Positions 15,888-24,376 of a DNA stretch of 64,000 nt are shown here, in pieces (position 1 is the stretch's first letter; each line of letters starts with the position of its first letter). A model generated the notes under the pieces. It made no database searches. It worked only from the letters and a program-made list of their open reading frames with translations, and was not told the origin of the DNA. The DNA lies in the NCBI GenBank assembly GCA_963764585.1, contig CAVXTB010000016.1, positions 62,001 through 126,000 on the forward strand, written 5' to 3'. This DNA is from JAOPZW01 sp963764585 (lineage in GTDB: Bacteria > Actinomycetota > Thermoleophilia > Solirubrobacterales > Solirubrobacteraceae). Made by a program: the position numbers and the translations under genes.

Positions 15888-16265
15888 ATGAACCCCTACG
15901 CCCGCCCCCAGGCCTACCGCGAGGCCAGCGTCATGACCGCCTCGCCCGAGCAGCTCGTCGTCATGCTCTACGACGGCGCCGGCCGCTTCCTGCGCCAGGC
16001 AGAGGGCTCGATGGTCGAGGGCTCGTGGCTGCAGGCCAGCGAGAAGCTGACCCGCGCCGAGGCGATCATCGACGAGCTGCTGGCCACGCTGGACATGGAC
16101 GCCGGCGAGATCGCCGAGCGCCTGCAGGCCATCTACGTCTTCTGCAAGACGCGTCTCATCGAGGCGCGCATCGAGCGCGATCCGGTGCGCGTCGAGCAGG
16201 TCGCACGCCTCATGGCCGAGCTGCGCGGCGCCTGGGCGAACGTCAAGAACCCGGCCGTCGCGTGA
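15888..16265 (+). CDS. fliS: Flagellin export chaperone FliS
   Basis: 125 residues. MNPYARPQAYREASVMTASPEQLVVMLYDGA is the FliS signature in parts: 'Y....v.Tasp.~Li.mLYdga', with helices that wrap the flagellin C-terminus. The end WANVKNPAVA is usual. ATG 15888 has GGAG 5 nt upstream; a TTG directly before it is not needed. It keeps FliC unpolymerised in the cytoplasm and delivers it to the export gate. Confidence 0.95.
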   Translation: MNPYARPQAYREASVMTASPEQLVVMLYDGAGRFLRQAEGSMVEGSWLQASEKLTRAEAIIDELLATLDMDAGEIAERLQAIYVFCKTRLIEARIERDPVRVEQVARLMAELRGAWANVKNPAVA

Positions 16266-16618
16266 CTGCGAGCGGCGGCGATGGCGGTAGGCCGCACGCC
16301 GAGGACGAGTTGCGGCCCGCTGGTGGCTCCTGGGACGAGCTCGAGGCGCTCGCCAACGCCGAGGCGCTCGTCGTCGCCGAAGGTCGGATCGAAGAGCTCG
16401 CCGAGCTCTACGACAGGCGCGAGGCGCTGATCGCGGCGCTGCCGCGCCCGCTGCCGCCCGCGGCCGTCGGGCCGCTGAAGCGCGCGCTGGCCACGCAGTG
16501 GGCCACCGCGACCGCCCTCAGCGCCCGCCGCGACGCGGTGAGCGCCGAGCTGGGCCGGCTGGACCGCGGCCGGGCCGGCGTGCGCGGCTACGCGCGCACG
16601 TTCGACGTCGCACCCTGA
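16262..16618 (+). CDS. FliT-like flagellar chaperone (putative)
   Basis: 118 residues, starting with a GTG that overlaps the fliS stop (GTGA). Helical, with DELEALANAEALVVAEGRIE and ELYDRREALIAALPRPLPPA, the latter typical of FliT/FlgN-like proteins where a 'R..li..l' helix precedes the linker. Position after fliS is where Gram-positives carry fliT. FliT binds FliD and export components. Sequence conservation in this family is low, so the call depends on context. Confidence 0.6.
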   Translation: MTASGGDGGRPHAEDELRPAGGSWDELEALANAEALVVAEGRIEELAELYDRREALIAALPRPLPPAAVGPLKRALATQWATATALSARRDAVSAELGRLDRGRAGVRGYARTFDVAP

Positions 16619-16630
16619 CTCCGCGGCCGC

Positions 16631-16655
16631 TCAAGCCGCGCGCCGCGCGGCCGAT
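16631..16655 (+). promoter_or_regulatory. Sigma-28-type promoter of the flgB operon
   Basis: TCAAGCC at 16631 and GCCGATGA at 16650, spacing 19, one of the best matches. It precedes the long flgB-flgC-fliEFGHI transcription unit. Confidence 0.7.
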
Positions 16656-16684
16656 GACGGGGTTGTCCTCATGGATGAGGACGG

Positions 16685-17089
16685 ATGGCAACGGCCAGGG
16701 ATGGCCACCGCCCACTCGATCCGTCTTTTTCCGTGGAGATCTACGACACCACCCAGCTCAGCCTCGAGAAGGCCATCGAGGGTGCTGCGGCGCGCCAGCA
16801 GGCGATCGCCCAGAACCTCGCCAACGTCGACACGCCGGGCTACCAGCGTGTCGACGTGGACTTCCACCAGACGCTCGCCAACGCGCTGGCGTCCGGGCCC
16901 GACGGCCTGAGCAGCGCCACGTTCTCCCCCCAGCGTGACGCCAGCGCCACCGTGCGCCCCGATGGCTCGACCGTCGATCCCGACGTCGAGTCCGCCGCCC
17001 AGGCCCGCAACGGCCTGGAGTACGAGGCACTGGTGCAGATCTCCAAGGCTCGCATCGACATCCTCCAGTCCGCGATGGGTTCGAAGTAA
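16685..17089 (+). CDS. flgB: Flagellar proximal rod protein FlgB
   Basis: 134 residues from ATG 16685, which has GAGG 4 nt upstream. By alignment with other FlgBs the family start corresponds to GTG 16733 (VEIYDTTQLSLEKAIEGA), giving 118 residues, so the first 16 residues may be untranslated. The rod signature is QNLANVDTPGYQRVDVDFH and the C-terminus is GLEYEALVQISKARIDILQSA. It forms the base of the rod on FliE and overlaps flgC by one base. Confidence 0.93.
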   Translation: MATARDGHRPLDPSFSVEIYDTTQLSLEKAIEGAAARQQAIAQNLANVDTPGYQRVDVDFHQTLANALASGPDGLSSATFSPQRDASATVRPDGSTVDPDVESAAQARNGLEYEALVQISKARIDILQSAMGSK

Positions 17090-17520
17090 TGGGCCTCTTC
17101 GACGCCTTCGACGCCTCGGGCAGCGCGCTCTCCGCCGAGCGCCTGCGGATGGACGTCACCGCCGAGAACCTCGCCAACGCGCAGTCCACGCGCACGGCCA
17201 ACGGCCAGGGCCCCTACCAGCGCAAGGAGGTCGTCCTCCAGGAGGCCGGCTCCGGCGTCGGCGCGTCGTTCGCCGACTCGCTGCAGGCGGCTCGCGGCGT
17301 GCGCGTCGCCGGCATCGTCGCCGACCCGACGCCCCCGCGTCGCGTCTACGACCCCGGCCACCCGGACGCCGACGGGCAGGGCTACGTGACCATGCCGAAC
17401 GTCAACACGGTCACCGAGATGACGGATCTCATCGGCGCGTCGCGCGCCTACGAGGCCAACGTCACCGCGATGCAGACGACCAAGCAGATGTTCGCGCGGA
17501 CCCTCGACCTGCTCAAGTGA
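17089..17520 (+). CDS. flgC: Flagellar rod protein FlgC
   Basis: 143 residues. N-terminal FDASGSALSAERLRMDVTAE followed by NLANAQSTRTANG and PYQRKEVVL is the FlgC signature, and the C-terminus NVNTVTEMTDLIGASRAYEA is canonical. Start ATG overlaps the flgB stop. Confidence 0.95.
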   Translation: MGLFDAFDASGSALSAERLRMDVTAENLANAQSTRTANGQGPYQRKEVVLQEAGSGVGASFADSLQAARGVRVAGIVADPTPPRRVYDPGHPDADGQGYVTMPNVNTVTEMTDLIGASRAYEANVTAMQTTKQMFARTLDLLK

Positions 17521-17846
17521 CCATTCCCGTCGATCCCAGCTTCCTGACCTCGGGCGCCGATTGGGCCGTCCCGTCGGTCGACGGCTCCGCGGGCGCCGCC
17601 GGCGCCGCGCAGCCTGCCGGCGGCGGCTCGGGCTTCGGCTCGGTCCTCACCGACCAGCTCGGCAAGCTCGAGGGCATCCAGGACCAGGCCTCGCAGGCCT
17701 CGCAGGCGCTGGCCACCGGCCAGGCCAAGGACCCCGAGGCGGTCGTCATGGCCGTCGAGCGGGCCCAGCTCTCCATGCAGCTCGCCTCGACCCTGCGCAA
17801 CAAGGCGGTCGAGGCCTTCAACGACGTCTTCCACACACAGGTGTAA
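17517..17846 (+). CDS. fliE: Rod adaptor protein FliE
   Basis: 109 residues from a GTG overlapping the flgC stop (GTGA). The C-terminal half (DPEAVVMAVERAQLSMQLAS, then LRNKAVEAFNDVFHTQV) is the FliE signature. It joins the MS-ring (FliF) to the rod and is the first rod subunit exported. Another frame covering this region is a shadow. Confidence 0.93.
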   Translation: MTIPVDPSFLTSGADWAVPSVDGSAGAAGAAQPAGGGSGFGSVLTDQLGKLEGIQDQASQASQALATGQAKDPEAVVMAVERAQLSMQLASTLRNKAVEAFNDVFHTQV

Positions 17847-17849
17847 TCG

Positions 17850-19352
17850 ATGGGCGCTCTGCAGGCCATGACCACCCGCGGCAAGATCGTCCTCGCCGCC
17901 TCCGCGCTGGCGATCGTCGTCGTCGCCTACCTGCTCTTCCGCGTCGCCTCCGCGCCGACGTACACGACGCTGCAGGCGGGCATCGATCCGGCCAAGACCG
18001 GCAAGATCACGGCCGCGCTCGACCAGGCCGGCGTCCAGTACAAGCTCGAGAACAACGGCACCGCGATCGGCGTCGTCTCCGGCCAGGAGTCCAAGGCGCG
18101 CGTCGCGCTCGCCGGCCAGGGCCTGGCCGCCGGCGGCTCGCAGCCCGGCTTCGAGCTGCTCGACAAGCAGAAGCTCGGCGCCTCCACCTTCCAGCAGCAG
18201 ATCGCCTACCAGCGCGCCCTCGAGGGTCAGATCGCCCAGACGATCGGGCAGATCGACGGTATCTCGGGCGCCCAGGTGCAGCTGACGCTGCCCAAGGACG
18301 ACATCTTCGCCGACGAGAAGCAGCCCGCCACCGCGGCCGTGCTCCTCAACGCCGACTCCGCGACGATCGATCCGTCGGCCGTGCGCGGCATCGCGTCCCT
18401 GGTCTCCTCGAGCGTCCAGGACCTCAAGCCCGACAACGTGACGATCACCGACGCCTCGGGCGCGATGCTGTGGCCGCAGGGCGACGGCACCGACGCCAGC
18501 GGCGCGGCCTCCAAGCCCGCCGCCGAGGCGCGCTACGCGAGCGCCATGCAGGCCTCGCTCGGCGCGCTCATCGCGCGCACCGTCGGCAGCGACAAGGCGC
18601 AGGTCCAGGTCCACGCCGACCTCAACGTCGACCAGTCCACGCAGGAGAAGCTGCAGTTCGCCAAGAAGGGCACGCCGCTTCACTCCGTCAAGGAGACCGA
18701 GACGCTGACCGGCAACGGCAGCACCTCGGGCGGGACCGCCGGCGCCACGGCCAACCTGCCGACCTACGCCCAGAACGCCACGGCCAGCGGCGGCAAGTCC
18801 AACTACAAGCGCACCACCGGCACGACCGACTTCGGCGTCGACAAGACCGTCACGCGCACGAAGATCGCGCCGGGCGCCATCAACAAGCTCGACGTCGCGC
18901 TGATGGTCGACAAGTCGGTGCCGGCCGCCCAGGCCGCCGCGCTGAAGAGCGCCGTCTCGGCCGCCGCGGGCATCAACGCCAAGCGCGGCGACACGATCAC
19001 CCAGAGCACCGTCGTCTTCGCCAAGCCCAAGGCCGCCCCCGGCCCCGCCGGCCTGCCGGTGCCGCCCGCCTTCGTAACCCCCCTGAAGTACGCGGGCATC
19101 GGCCTGGCGAGCATCCTCTTCCTGTTCTTCGTGACGCGCGCCCTGCGCCGCCGCGAGACGGAGGCGCTGCCGATGCCGACGTGGCTGACCGAGATCGAGG
19201 GCCCGCGCCCGCTGGCCGAGCTCGAGCGCCACGTCGCCGCGCCGGTCGCGCCGGCCGATCCGCGCCGCCAGACCGTGGAGGCGCTCGTCAACGACCAGCC
19301 TGAGCGCGTCGCCCAGCAGCTGCGCGCGTGGATCAGCGAGGACACTCCGTGA
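17850..19352 (+). CDS. fliF: MS-ring protein FliF
   Basis: 500 residues. Two membrane segments, near residues 12-32 (IVLAASALAIVVVAYLLF) and 407-428 (FVTPLKYAGIGLASILFLFF), bound the periplasmic-side ring-building domains, with YTTLQAGIDPAKTGKITAAL and GASTFQQQIAYQRALEGQIA marking the YscJ/FliF region. The C-terminal cytoplasmic tail binds FliG. It is the platform for the rod and C-ring. It follows fliE by 3 nt. Confidence 0.96.
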   Translation: MGALQAMTTRGKIVLAASALAIVVVAYLLFRVASAPTYTTLQAGIDPAKTGKITAALDQAGVQYKLENNGTAIGVVSGQESKARVALAGQGLAAGGSQPGFELLDKQKLGASTFQQQIAYQRALEGQIAQTIGQIDGISGAQVQLTLPKDDIFADEKQPATAAVLLNADSATIDPSAVRGIASLVSSSVQDLKPDNVTITDASGAMLWPQGDGTDASGAASKPAAEARYASAMQASLGALIARTVGSDKAQVQVHADLNVDQSTQEKLQFAKKGTPLHSVKETETLTGNGSTSGGTAGATANLPTYAQNATASGGKSNYKRTTGTTDFGVDKTVTRTKIAPGAINKLDVALMVDKSVPAAQAAALKSAVSAAAGINAKRGDTITQSTVVFAKPKAAPGPAGLPVPPAFVTPLKYAGIGLASILFLFFVTRALRRRETEALPMPTWLTEIEGPRPLAELERHVAAPVAPADPRRQTVEALVNDQPERVAQQLRAWISEDTP

Positions 19353-20416
19353 GCGAGACGATGGAGCTCGAGCGCCGGGCCGACGGGCTGCCCTCCGCGG
19401 ACCGCGAGGCGATGAGCCGCCTGAGCGGCCGTCAGAAGGCCGCCGTGCTGCTGATCAGCCTCGGCACGGAGATGGCCGCCAACATCCTCAAGCACCTGTC
19501 CGAGCGCGAGGTCGAGGCGCTGTCGGCCGAGGTCGCCGCGCTGTGGCGCGTGCGCCCGGAGACGAGCGCCGCGGTCCTCGACGAGGTCACGCTGCGCCTG
19601 CAGGCGCGCGACGCGCTGGGCGTCGGCGGCCCCGAGTACGCGCGCGAGGTGCTCGAGCACCTCGTGGGCCCGGCGCGCGCCGAGGAGATCATCGGCGCGG
19701 TGACCGCCAAGGCGGAGTCGCGCCCTTTCGAGTTCCTGCGCCGCACGCCGCCCGAGCAGGTGGCGGCCTTCCTGAAGGATGAGTCGCCCCAGACGGTCGC
19801 GCTCGTCGTGGCCAGCGTGCACACGTCGCTGGCCGCGCGCGTGCTCTCCGAGCTTCCGCCCGAGCTGCAGGCCGAGGTCGCGCTGCGCATCGCGACGATG
19901 AAGGAGACCAACCCCGAGGTCATCCGCGACATCGAGCAGGGCCTCCGCCACAAGCTTGCCAACGTCGTCGCCCAGGAGTTCTCCGCGGCCGGCGGCGTCG
20001 ACGCGCTCGCCGAGATCCTCAACCGCGCCGGGCGCTCGACCGAGCGCAACGTCGTGGGCGCGATCAACGATCGCGACGAGGAGCTCGCCGAGGAGATCCG
20101 CGCGCGGCTGTTCACCTTCGAGGACCTCGTCATCCTCGAGGACCGCGACCTGCAGCTCGTCCTGCGCGAGGTCGACCAGAAGGACCTCCAGCTCGCGCTG
20201 CGCGGCGTCGACGTCGGCGTCGTCGAGAAGGTCCTGGGCAACATGTCCCAGCGCGGCGCCGAGATGATGCGCGAGGACATGCAGGCCTCGGCGCCGCAGC
20301 GCAAGGCCGTGGTCGAAGAGGCGCAGGGCAAGATCGTCGCGGCCGTCCGCCGCCTCGAGGACGCCGGCGCGCTCATCATCCGCCGCGGCGCCGAGGACGA
20401 GGAAGAGGTCGTCTAG
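19349..20416 (+). CDS. fliG: Motor switch protein FliG
   Basis: 355 residues. GTG 19349 overlaps the fliF stop. LSGRQKAAVLLISLGTEMAA is the N-terminal domain, PFEFLRRTPPEQVAAFLKDE with HPQT-like ESPQTVALVVA is the middle domain (the usual EHPQ motif is DESPQ here), and the C-terminal torque domain contains FTFEDLVILEDRDLQLVLRE and charged residues facing the stator. It couples MotA/MotB to the rotor. Confidence 0.96.
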   Translation: MSETMELERRADGLPSADREAMSRLSGRQKAAVLLISLGTEMAANILKHLSEREVEALSAEVAALWRVRPETSAAVLDEVTLRLQARDALGVGGPEYAREVLEHLVGPARAEEIIGAVTAKAESRPFEFLRRTPPEQVAAFLKDESPQTVALVVASVHTSLAARVLSELPPELQAEVALRIATMKETNPEVIRDIEQGLRHKLANVVAQEFSAAGGVDALAEILNRAGRSTERNVVGAINDRDEELAEEIRARLFTFEDLVILEDRDLQLVLREVDQKDLQLALRGVDVGVVEKVLGNMSQRGAEMMREDMQASAPQRKAVVEEAQGKIVAAVRRLEDAGALIIRRGAEDEEEVV

Positions 20417-21004
20417 GTGAGCGCCTACGGCCCGTTCGAGCTCGCGCCCCTGGAGGCCGTGCCCGTCCCCGCGGCGCCGCTGCCGGGGGCCGAGGGCGCC
20501 GATCTCGAGGCGATCCGCGCCGCCGCGTTCGACGAGGGCTTCGCCGCCGCGCAGGCCGCGGCGCAGGCGCAGCTGGAGGGCCCCGCCTCCGCGCTGGCCG
20601 CCGCCGCCACGCAGCTGCAGAACCTCCGCGCGGACGCCGCCGCCTCGGTCGAGGCCGAGGCCGTCGACCTGGCGCTGCGCATCGCCGAGCAGGCGCTCGG
20701 CGCCGCGCTGGCGGTCGATCGCGAGCTCGTGCTCGACGTCGTGCGCGGCGCGCTGCGCCGCCTGGTCGAGCGCGATCGCGTGCTGATCTTCGTCAACCCC
20801 GAGGACCTCGAGGTCGTGCGCGAGCACACCGCGCGGCTCGTCGGCGAGCTCGGAGGCATCGAGCACTGCGAGGTCCAGGCCGAGCGCCGGGTCCGCCCGG
20901 GCGGCGCCATCGTGCGCACCGCCGAGGGCGAGGTCGACGCGACGCTCGAGACCAAGCTCGCCCGGGCACGCGAGGTGCTCGAGCACGAGCTCGCCAATGG
21001 CTGA
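20417..21004 (+). CDS. fliH: Flagellar export apparatus protein FliH
   Basis: 195 residues from GTG right after the fliG stop. AAFDEGFAAAQAAAQAQLEG is the glycine/alanine-rich coil, and VDLALRIAEQALGAALAVDR with ERRVRPGGAIVRTAEGEVDA is the conserved C-terminal FliH/HrpE domain. It forms the stalk that holds FliI at the export gate. It overlaps fliI by 8 nt. Confidence 0.9.
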   Translation: MSAYGPFELAPLEAVPVPAAPLPGAEGADLEAIRAAAFDEGFAAAQAAAQAQLEGPASALAAAATQLQNLRADAAASVEAEAVDLALRIAEQALGAALAVDRELVLDVVRGALRRLVERDRVLIFVNPEDLEVVREHTARLVGELGGIEHCEVQAERRVRPGGAIVRTAEGEVDATLETKLARAREVLEHELANG

Positions 21005-22436
21005 GTCGCGCCTGCAGCGCCTGACCGCCGCGATCGCGCGCGCCGACCTGCACCGCCGCCACGGCCGCGTCAGCGACCTGATCGGGCTGATCGTCGAGGC
21101 CACCGGCCTGGAGGCCGAGGTCGGCGAGGTCTGCGCGATCGCCACCGGCCGCGGCCGCGCTCCCGTGCCGGCCGAGGTCGTCGGCTTCCGGTCGCGCCGC
21201 ACGCTGCTCATGCCGCTCGGCGAGCTGCACGGCATCGGGCCGGGCAACGTCGTCACCGCCACCGGCGAGCCGGTGCGCGTCCCCGTCGGCGACGAGCTGC
21301 TCGGGCGCGTGCTCGACGGCCTCGGCCGGCCGCTCGACCAGGGCGAGGAGCTGCCCGAGGGCCGCGTTCGCGCGGCCTCCGGCGCGCCGCCCGACCCGCT
21401 CGAGCGCCCCCGCATCCGCGAGCGCGTCGGCCTCGGCGTGCGCGCCCTCGACGGCATGGTCCCGTGCGGGCGCGGCCAGCGCCTGGGCATCTTCGCCGGC
21501 TCGGGCGTGGGCAAGTCGTCGCTGCTGGGCATGATCGCCCGCTCGACGACGGCCGACATCAACGTCATCTGCCTCGTCGGCGAGCGTGGCCGCGAGGTGC
21601 GCGAGTTCATCGAGCGCGACCTCGGCGACGCGCTCGGGCACTCGGTCGTCATCGTGGCGACGTCGGACCAGCCGGCACTGGTGCGCATCAAGGCGGCGCT
21701 GACGGCGACGTCGATCGCCGAGCACTTCCGCGATCGCGGCCACGACGTGCTGCTGATGATGGACTCGGTCACGCGCTTCGCGATGGCTCAGCGCGAGGTC
21801 GGCCTCGCCATCGGCGAGCCGCCCGCCACGCGCGGCTACACCCCCAGCGTCTTCGCGCTGCTGCCCAAGCTGCTGGAGCGCTCCGGCACCGCGGCGCGCG
21901 GGTCGATCACCGGCCTGTACACCGTGCTCGTCGACGGCGACGACATGAACGAGCCGATCGCCGACGCCGTCCGCTCGATCCTCGACGGCCACGTCGTGCT
22001 CACGCGCGAGCTCGCGCACGCCGGCCACTACCCGGCCATCGACGTGCTGCAGTCCGTCTCGCGCCTGGTCGGCGAGATCTCCGCGCCCGACGTCGCCACC
22101 GCGGCGCAGGAGGTGCGCTCGCTGCTCGCCGCCTGGCACGACAAGCGCGACCTGATCGCCATCGGCGCCTACGAGCGCGGCTCCGATCCGCTCGTCGACC
22201 GCGCGCTCGAGCTCAAGCCCGCCATCGACGTCTTCCTGCGCCAGGCCGTCGACGCCCCCTCGACGGCCGAGCAGGCCGACGACGGACTGCTCGAGCTCGT
22301 GGCCGGTGACATCGCCGACGCGATGGTCGCCGAGGCCGCCGCCGAGACCTCGACCGAGGTCGTCCCCGCCCAGCGGGCGATGGCCTACCCGCCCACGGGC
22401 CCGGTCGCGCTGCCGCCGCTGAACCTCGCGGTCTGA
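20997..22436 (+). CDS. fliI: Flagellum-specific ATPase FliI
   Basis: 479 residues, type III secretion ATPase. Walker A is GIFAGSGVGKSSLLGMIAR (Lys near 173), followed by GERGREVREFIERDLGD, Walker B region VLLMMDSVTRFAMAQREVGL and GEPPATRGYTPSVFALLPKL. The hexamer unfolds and feeds substrates to the export gate. C-terminal about 40 residues beyond the ATPase core are Ala/Val/Pro-rich. Confidence 0.97.
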   Translation: MAESRLQRLTAAIARADLHRRHGRVSDLIGLIVEATGLEAEVGEVCAIATGRGRAPVPAEVVGFRSRRTLLMPLGELHGIGPGNVVTATGEPVRVPVGDELLGRVLDGLGRPLDQGEELPEGRVRAASGAPPDPLERPRIRERVGLGVRALDGMVPCGRGQRLGIFAGSGVGKSSLLGMIARSTTADINVICLVGERGREVREFIERDLGDALGHSVVIVATSDQPALVRIKAALTATSIAEHFRDRGHDVLLMMDSVTRFAMAQREVGLAIGEPPATRGYTPSVFALLPKLLERSGTAARGSITGLYTVLVDGDDMNEPIADAVRSILDGHVVLTRELAHAGHYPAIDVLQSVSRLVGEISAPDVATAAQEVRSLLAAWHDKRDLIAIGAYERGSDPLVDRALELKPAIDVFLRQAVDAPSTAEQADDGLLELVAGDIADAMVAEAAAETSTEVVPAQRAMAYPPTGPVALPPLNLAV

Positions 22437-22453
22437 CCTGGCACAGTGCTGGC

Positions 22454-23215
22454 GTGCGTCGCGCGCTGTGGCTCCTCGCCGTCGTGCTCGTCGGGTGCGG
22501 CGGCGCCGCGACGCGCACGGCGCCGCCGCGGGCCAGCAGCTGCGCGCAGCGCCTGCCGCTCGAGACGCTGCTCGACGTGCCGGCCGGCCCGCGCACCGCA
22601 CGCCCGCTGATCCTCGCGCTGCACGGGGCGGGCCAGGGCGGCTACGGGATGCAGCGCTACACGGGGCTGTCCGATGACGCCCGCGGGTTCGTCGTCGCCT
22701 ACCCGAGCACGCCGCACGACAACGGCTTCTGGAAGGTGCAGGACGTCCCTCGGCTCCTCGCGCTGGTGGATGCGATCGGGCGCTGCGTGCCGATCACGAG
22801 CGTCAGCGCCGTCGGGTTCTCCAACGGCGGGCTGATGGCCAACGCGCTGGCCTGCCAGGCCGCCGATCGCGTCCGCACGGTCGTGCTCGTCGCGTCGGGC
22901 TATCTCGGCCTCGGGCGCTGCGCGCCGTCCCGGCCGGTCTCGGTGCTCGACATCCACGGCACGGGCGATCAGGTCGTGGGCTACCGCGGTCTGCGCGCGT
23001 TCGTCGGCGAGTGGGCGCGCCGCAACCGCTGCGCGCCCACGCCGACGGCGACCCGCGGGCAGGACGGCTGGCCGATCACGCACCTGCGCTGGCACGGCTG
23101 CGCCGCGGGCGTGCGGATGGAGCACCTGCGCGTGTCCGGCGACTCGCACGGCTGGCCGTCGCTCGAGGACGCCAACGACCGGATCGTGGCGTTCCTGCGG
23201 GCTGCTCCGAGCTGA
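22454..23215 (+). CDS. Lipoprotein esterase of the PHB-depolymerase/LpqC family
   Basis: 253 residues. The N-terminus MRRALWLLAVVLVGCGGAA has a lipobox (LVGC), so a membrane-anchored lipoprotein is expected. The alpha/beta-hydrolase core shows LILALHGAGQGG (oxyanion region), the nucleophile elbow VGFSNGGL, the acid in LDIHGTGDQVV and the His in GDSHGWPS. The family includes secreted poly-hydroxybutyrate depolymerases and feruloyl esterases. It sits between fliI and fliJ without its own sigma-28 site, and no flagellar role is known. Start GTG 22454, 17 nt after fliI. Confidence 0.8.
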   Translation: MRRALWLLAVVLVGCGGAATRTAPPRASSCAQRLPLETLLDVPAGPRTARPLILALHGAGQGGYGMQRYTGLSDDARGFVVAYPSTPHDNGFWKVQDVPRLLALVDAIGRCVPITSVSAVGFSNGGLMANALACQAADRVRTVVLVASGYLGLGRCAPSRPVSVLDIHGTGDQVVGYRGLRAFVGEWARRNRCAPTPTATRGQDGWPITHLRWHGCAAGVRMEHLRVSGDSHGWPSLEDANDRIVAFLRAAPS

Positions 23216-23332
23216 CGCGCGTAGCGCGTTGGCGCTTTTCCCGGAGGCGAGTGTCGACTGCGTAAGCCTGAAGCTGACGGAGGCGACACTCGGCCTGGAC
23301 CCAGCCTGGACAGATGGCCCATGCCGCGAAGC

Positions 23333-23357
23333 TCAATCGCGCCCGGGCCGGACCGAC
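23333..23357 (+). promoter_or_regulatory. Sigma-28-type promoter of fliJ unit
   Basis: TCAAT at 23333 and ACCGACTA at 23352, spacing 19. The GTG of fliJ is 15 nt after the first -10 base, predicting a leaderless message. Confidence 0.5.
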
Positions 23358-23366
23358 TAACGGGCC

Positions 23367-23819
23367 GTGACCAATCCGTCCTTCGCCTTCTCCTTGGAGC
23401 GGGTGCGCGAGGTGCGTGCCCACGAGGAGGATGTGGCCCGTGAGGCCTTCGCCGCCAGCCTGTCGCTGCGCGCGCGAGGTGCTGCGCTGCTCGCCGACGC
23501 GCAGGCGCGCGCGGCTACCGCACGCGAGGACGTGATCGCTGACAGCGCCCCGCGCTCCGGCGCCGAGCTCATCGCCACGCAGGCGTGGCTCGAGAGCACG
23601 CAGCGCTCGCAGGAGCACGCCGCGCTGGAGCTCGATCGCCGCGAGGCCGAGCTCGAGGCGCGCCGCGCCGCACTGACCTCGGCCGGGCAGCGCCGCCAGG
23701 TCCTCGAGAAGCTCAAGGAGCGCAAGGCCGAGGCGCACCGGCTCGAGACCGCCCGCCGCGAGGCGAGCATCCTCGACGAGGTCGCGCTGGTCGGGCACGT
23801 CCGGAAGGCCGCGCTGTGA
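23367..23819 (+). CDS. fliJ: Flagellar export protein FliJ
   Basis: 150 residues, one long coiled coil. FAFSLERVREVRAHEEDVAR is the typical FliJ start ('f.Lq.vl..r...ee.a...la'), and the end RKAEAHRLETARREASILDE matches the family C-terminus. It links FliI to FlhA in the export gate and is related to the gamma subunit of F1. GTG 23367 has no ribosome site and fits a leaderless start. Confidence 0.85.
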   Translation: MTNPSFAFSLERVREVRAHEEDVAREAFAASLSLRARGAALLADAQARAATAREDVIADSAPRSGAELIATQAWLESTQRSQEHAALELDRREAELEARRAALTSAGQRRQVLEKLKERKAEAHRLETARREASILDEVALVGHVRKAAL

Positions 23820-24376
23820 GCATCACCTCGATCGACGCGCGCGTCCAGGAGCTGCAGACGATGGTCGCGACGATGACCGGCGCGCCCGCCGCGCAGCCGT
23901 CGACCTCGTCGTTCGCCAGCGCGCTGGCCACGGCCCAGACGCCCGCCACCCAGACTTCGCCGTCGACCACCGGGTCCGACGGCAGCGCCTTCGGAGCCGA
24001 GATCGATGCGGCAGCCGCGAGCAACGGGGTCGATCCCGCGCTCCTGAAGGGCCTCGTGTCCCAGGAGTCCGGGTTCGATCCCAACGCTCGCAGCGGCGCC
24101 GGCGCGCTGGGCCTGACCCAGCTCATGCCCGGCACCGCCGCGTCGCTCGGCGTCTCGAACCCGCTCGATCCTGCGCAGTCCCTGCAGGGCGGCGCGAAGT
24201 ACCTGCGCCAGCAGCTCGACCGCTTCGGCGGCGACGAGCGCCTCGCCCTGGCGGCCTACAACGCCGGGCCCGGCGCCGTCGCGCGCTACGGCGGCGTGCC
24301 GCCCTACAGCGAGACCCAGAACTACGTCAACAGCGTGATGGCCAAGGCCGCCGCGTACCGAGGAGCTCCCGCATGA
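23816..24376 (+). CDS. SLT-domain lytic transglycosylase of the flagellar operon
   Basis: 186 residues. GTG overlaps the fliJ stop. Residues about 60-180 are a lytic transglycosylase domain: LLKGLVSQESGFDPNARSG with the catalytic Glu near residue 84, GALGLTQLMPGTAASLG, and LALAAYNAGPGAVARYGG. No signal peptide, so it may be exported through the flagellar gate like FlgJ. It would open the peptidoglycan for the rod, the work of the C-terminal half of proteobacterial FlgJ. The start SITSIDARVQELQTMV resembles the start of the CHAP protein at 49722. Confidence 0.88.
   Translation: MSITSIDARVQELQTMVATMTGAPAAQPSTSSFASALATAQTPATQTSPSTTGSDGSAFGAEIDAAAASNGVDPALLKGLVSQESGFDPNARSGAGALGLTQLMPGTAASLGVSNPLDPAQSLQGGAKYLRQQLDRFGGDERLALAAYNAGPGAVARYGGVPPYSETQNYVNSVMAKAAAYRGAPA

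Noticed and set aside
18803..21772. A 989-codon minus-strand frame
   Set aside because: Antisense to fliF-fliG-fliH-fliI, all with canonical motifs.
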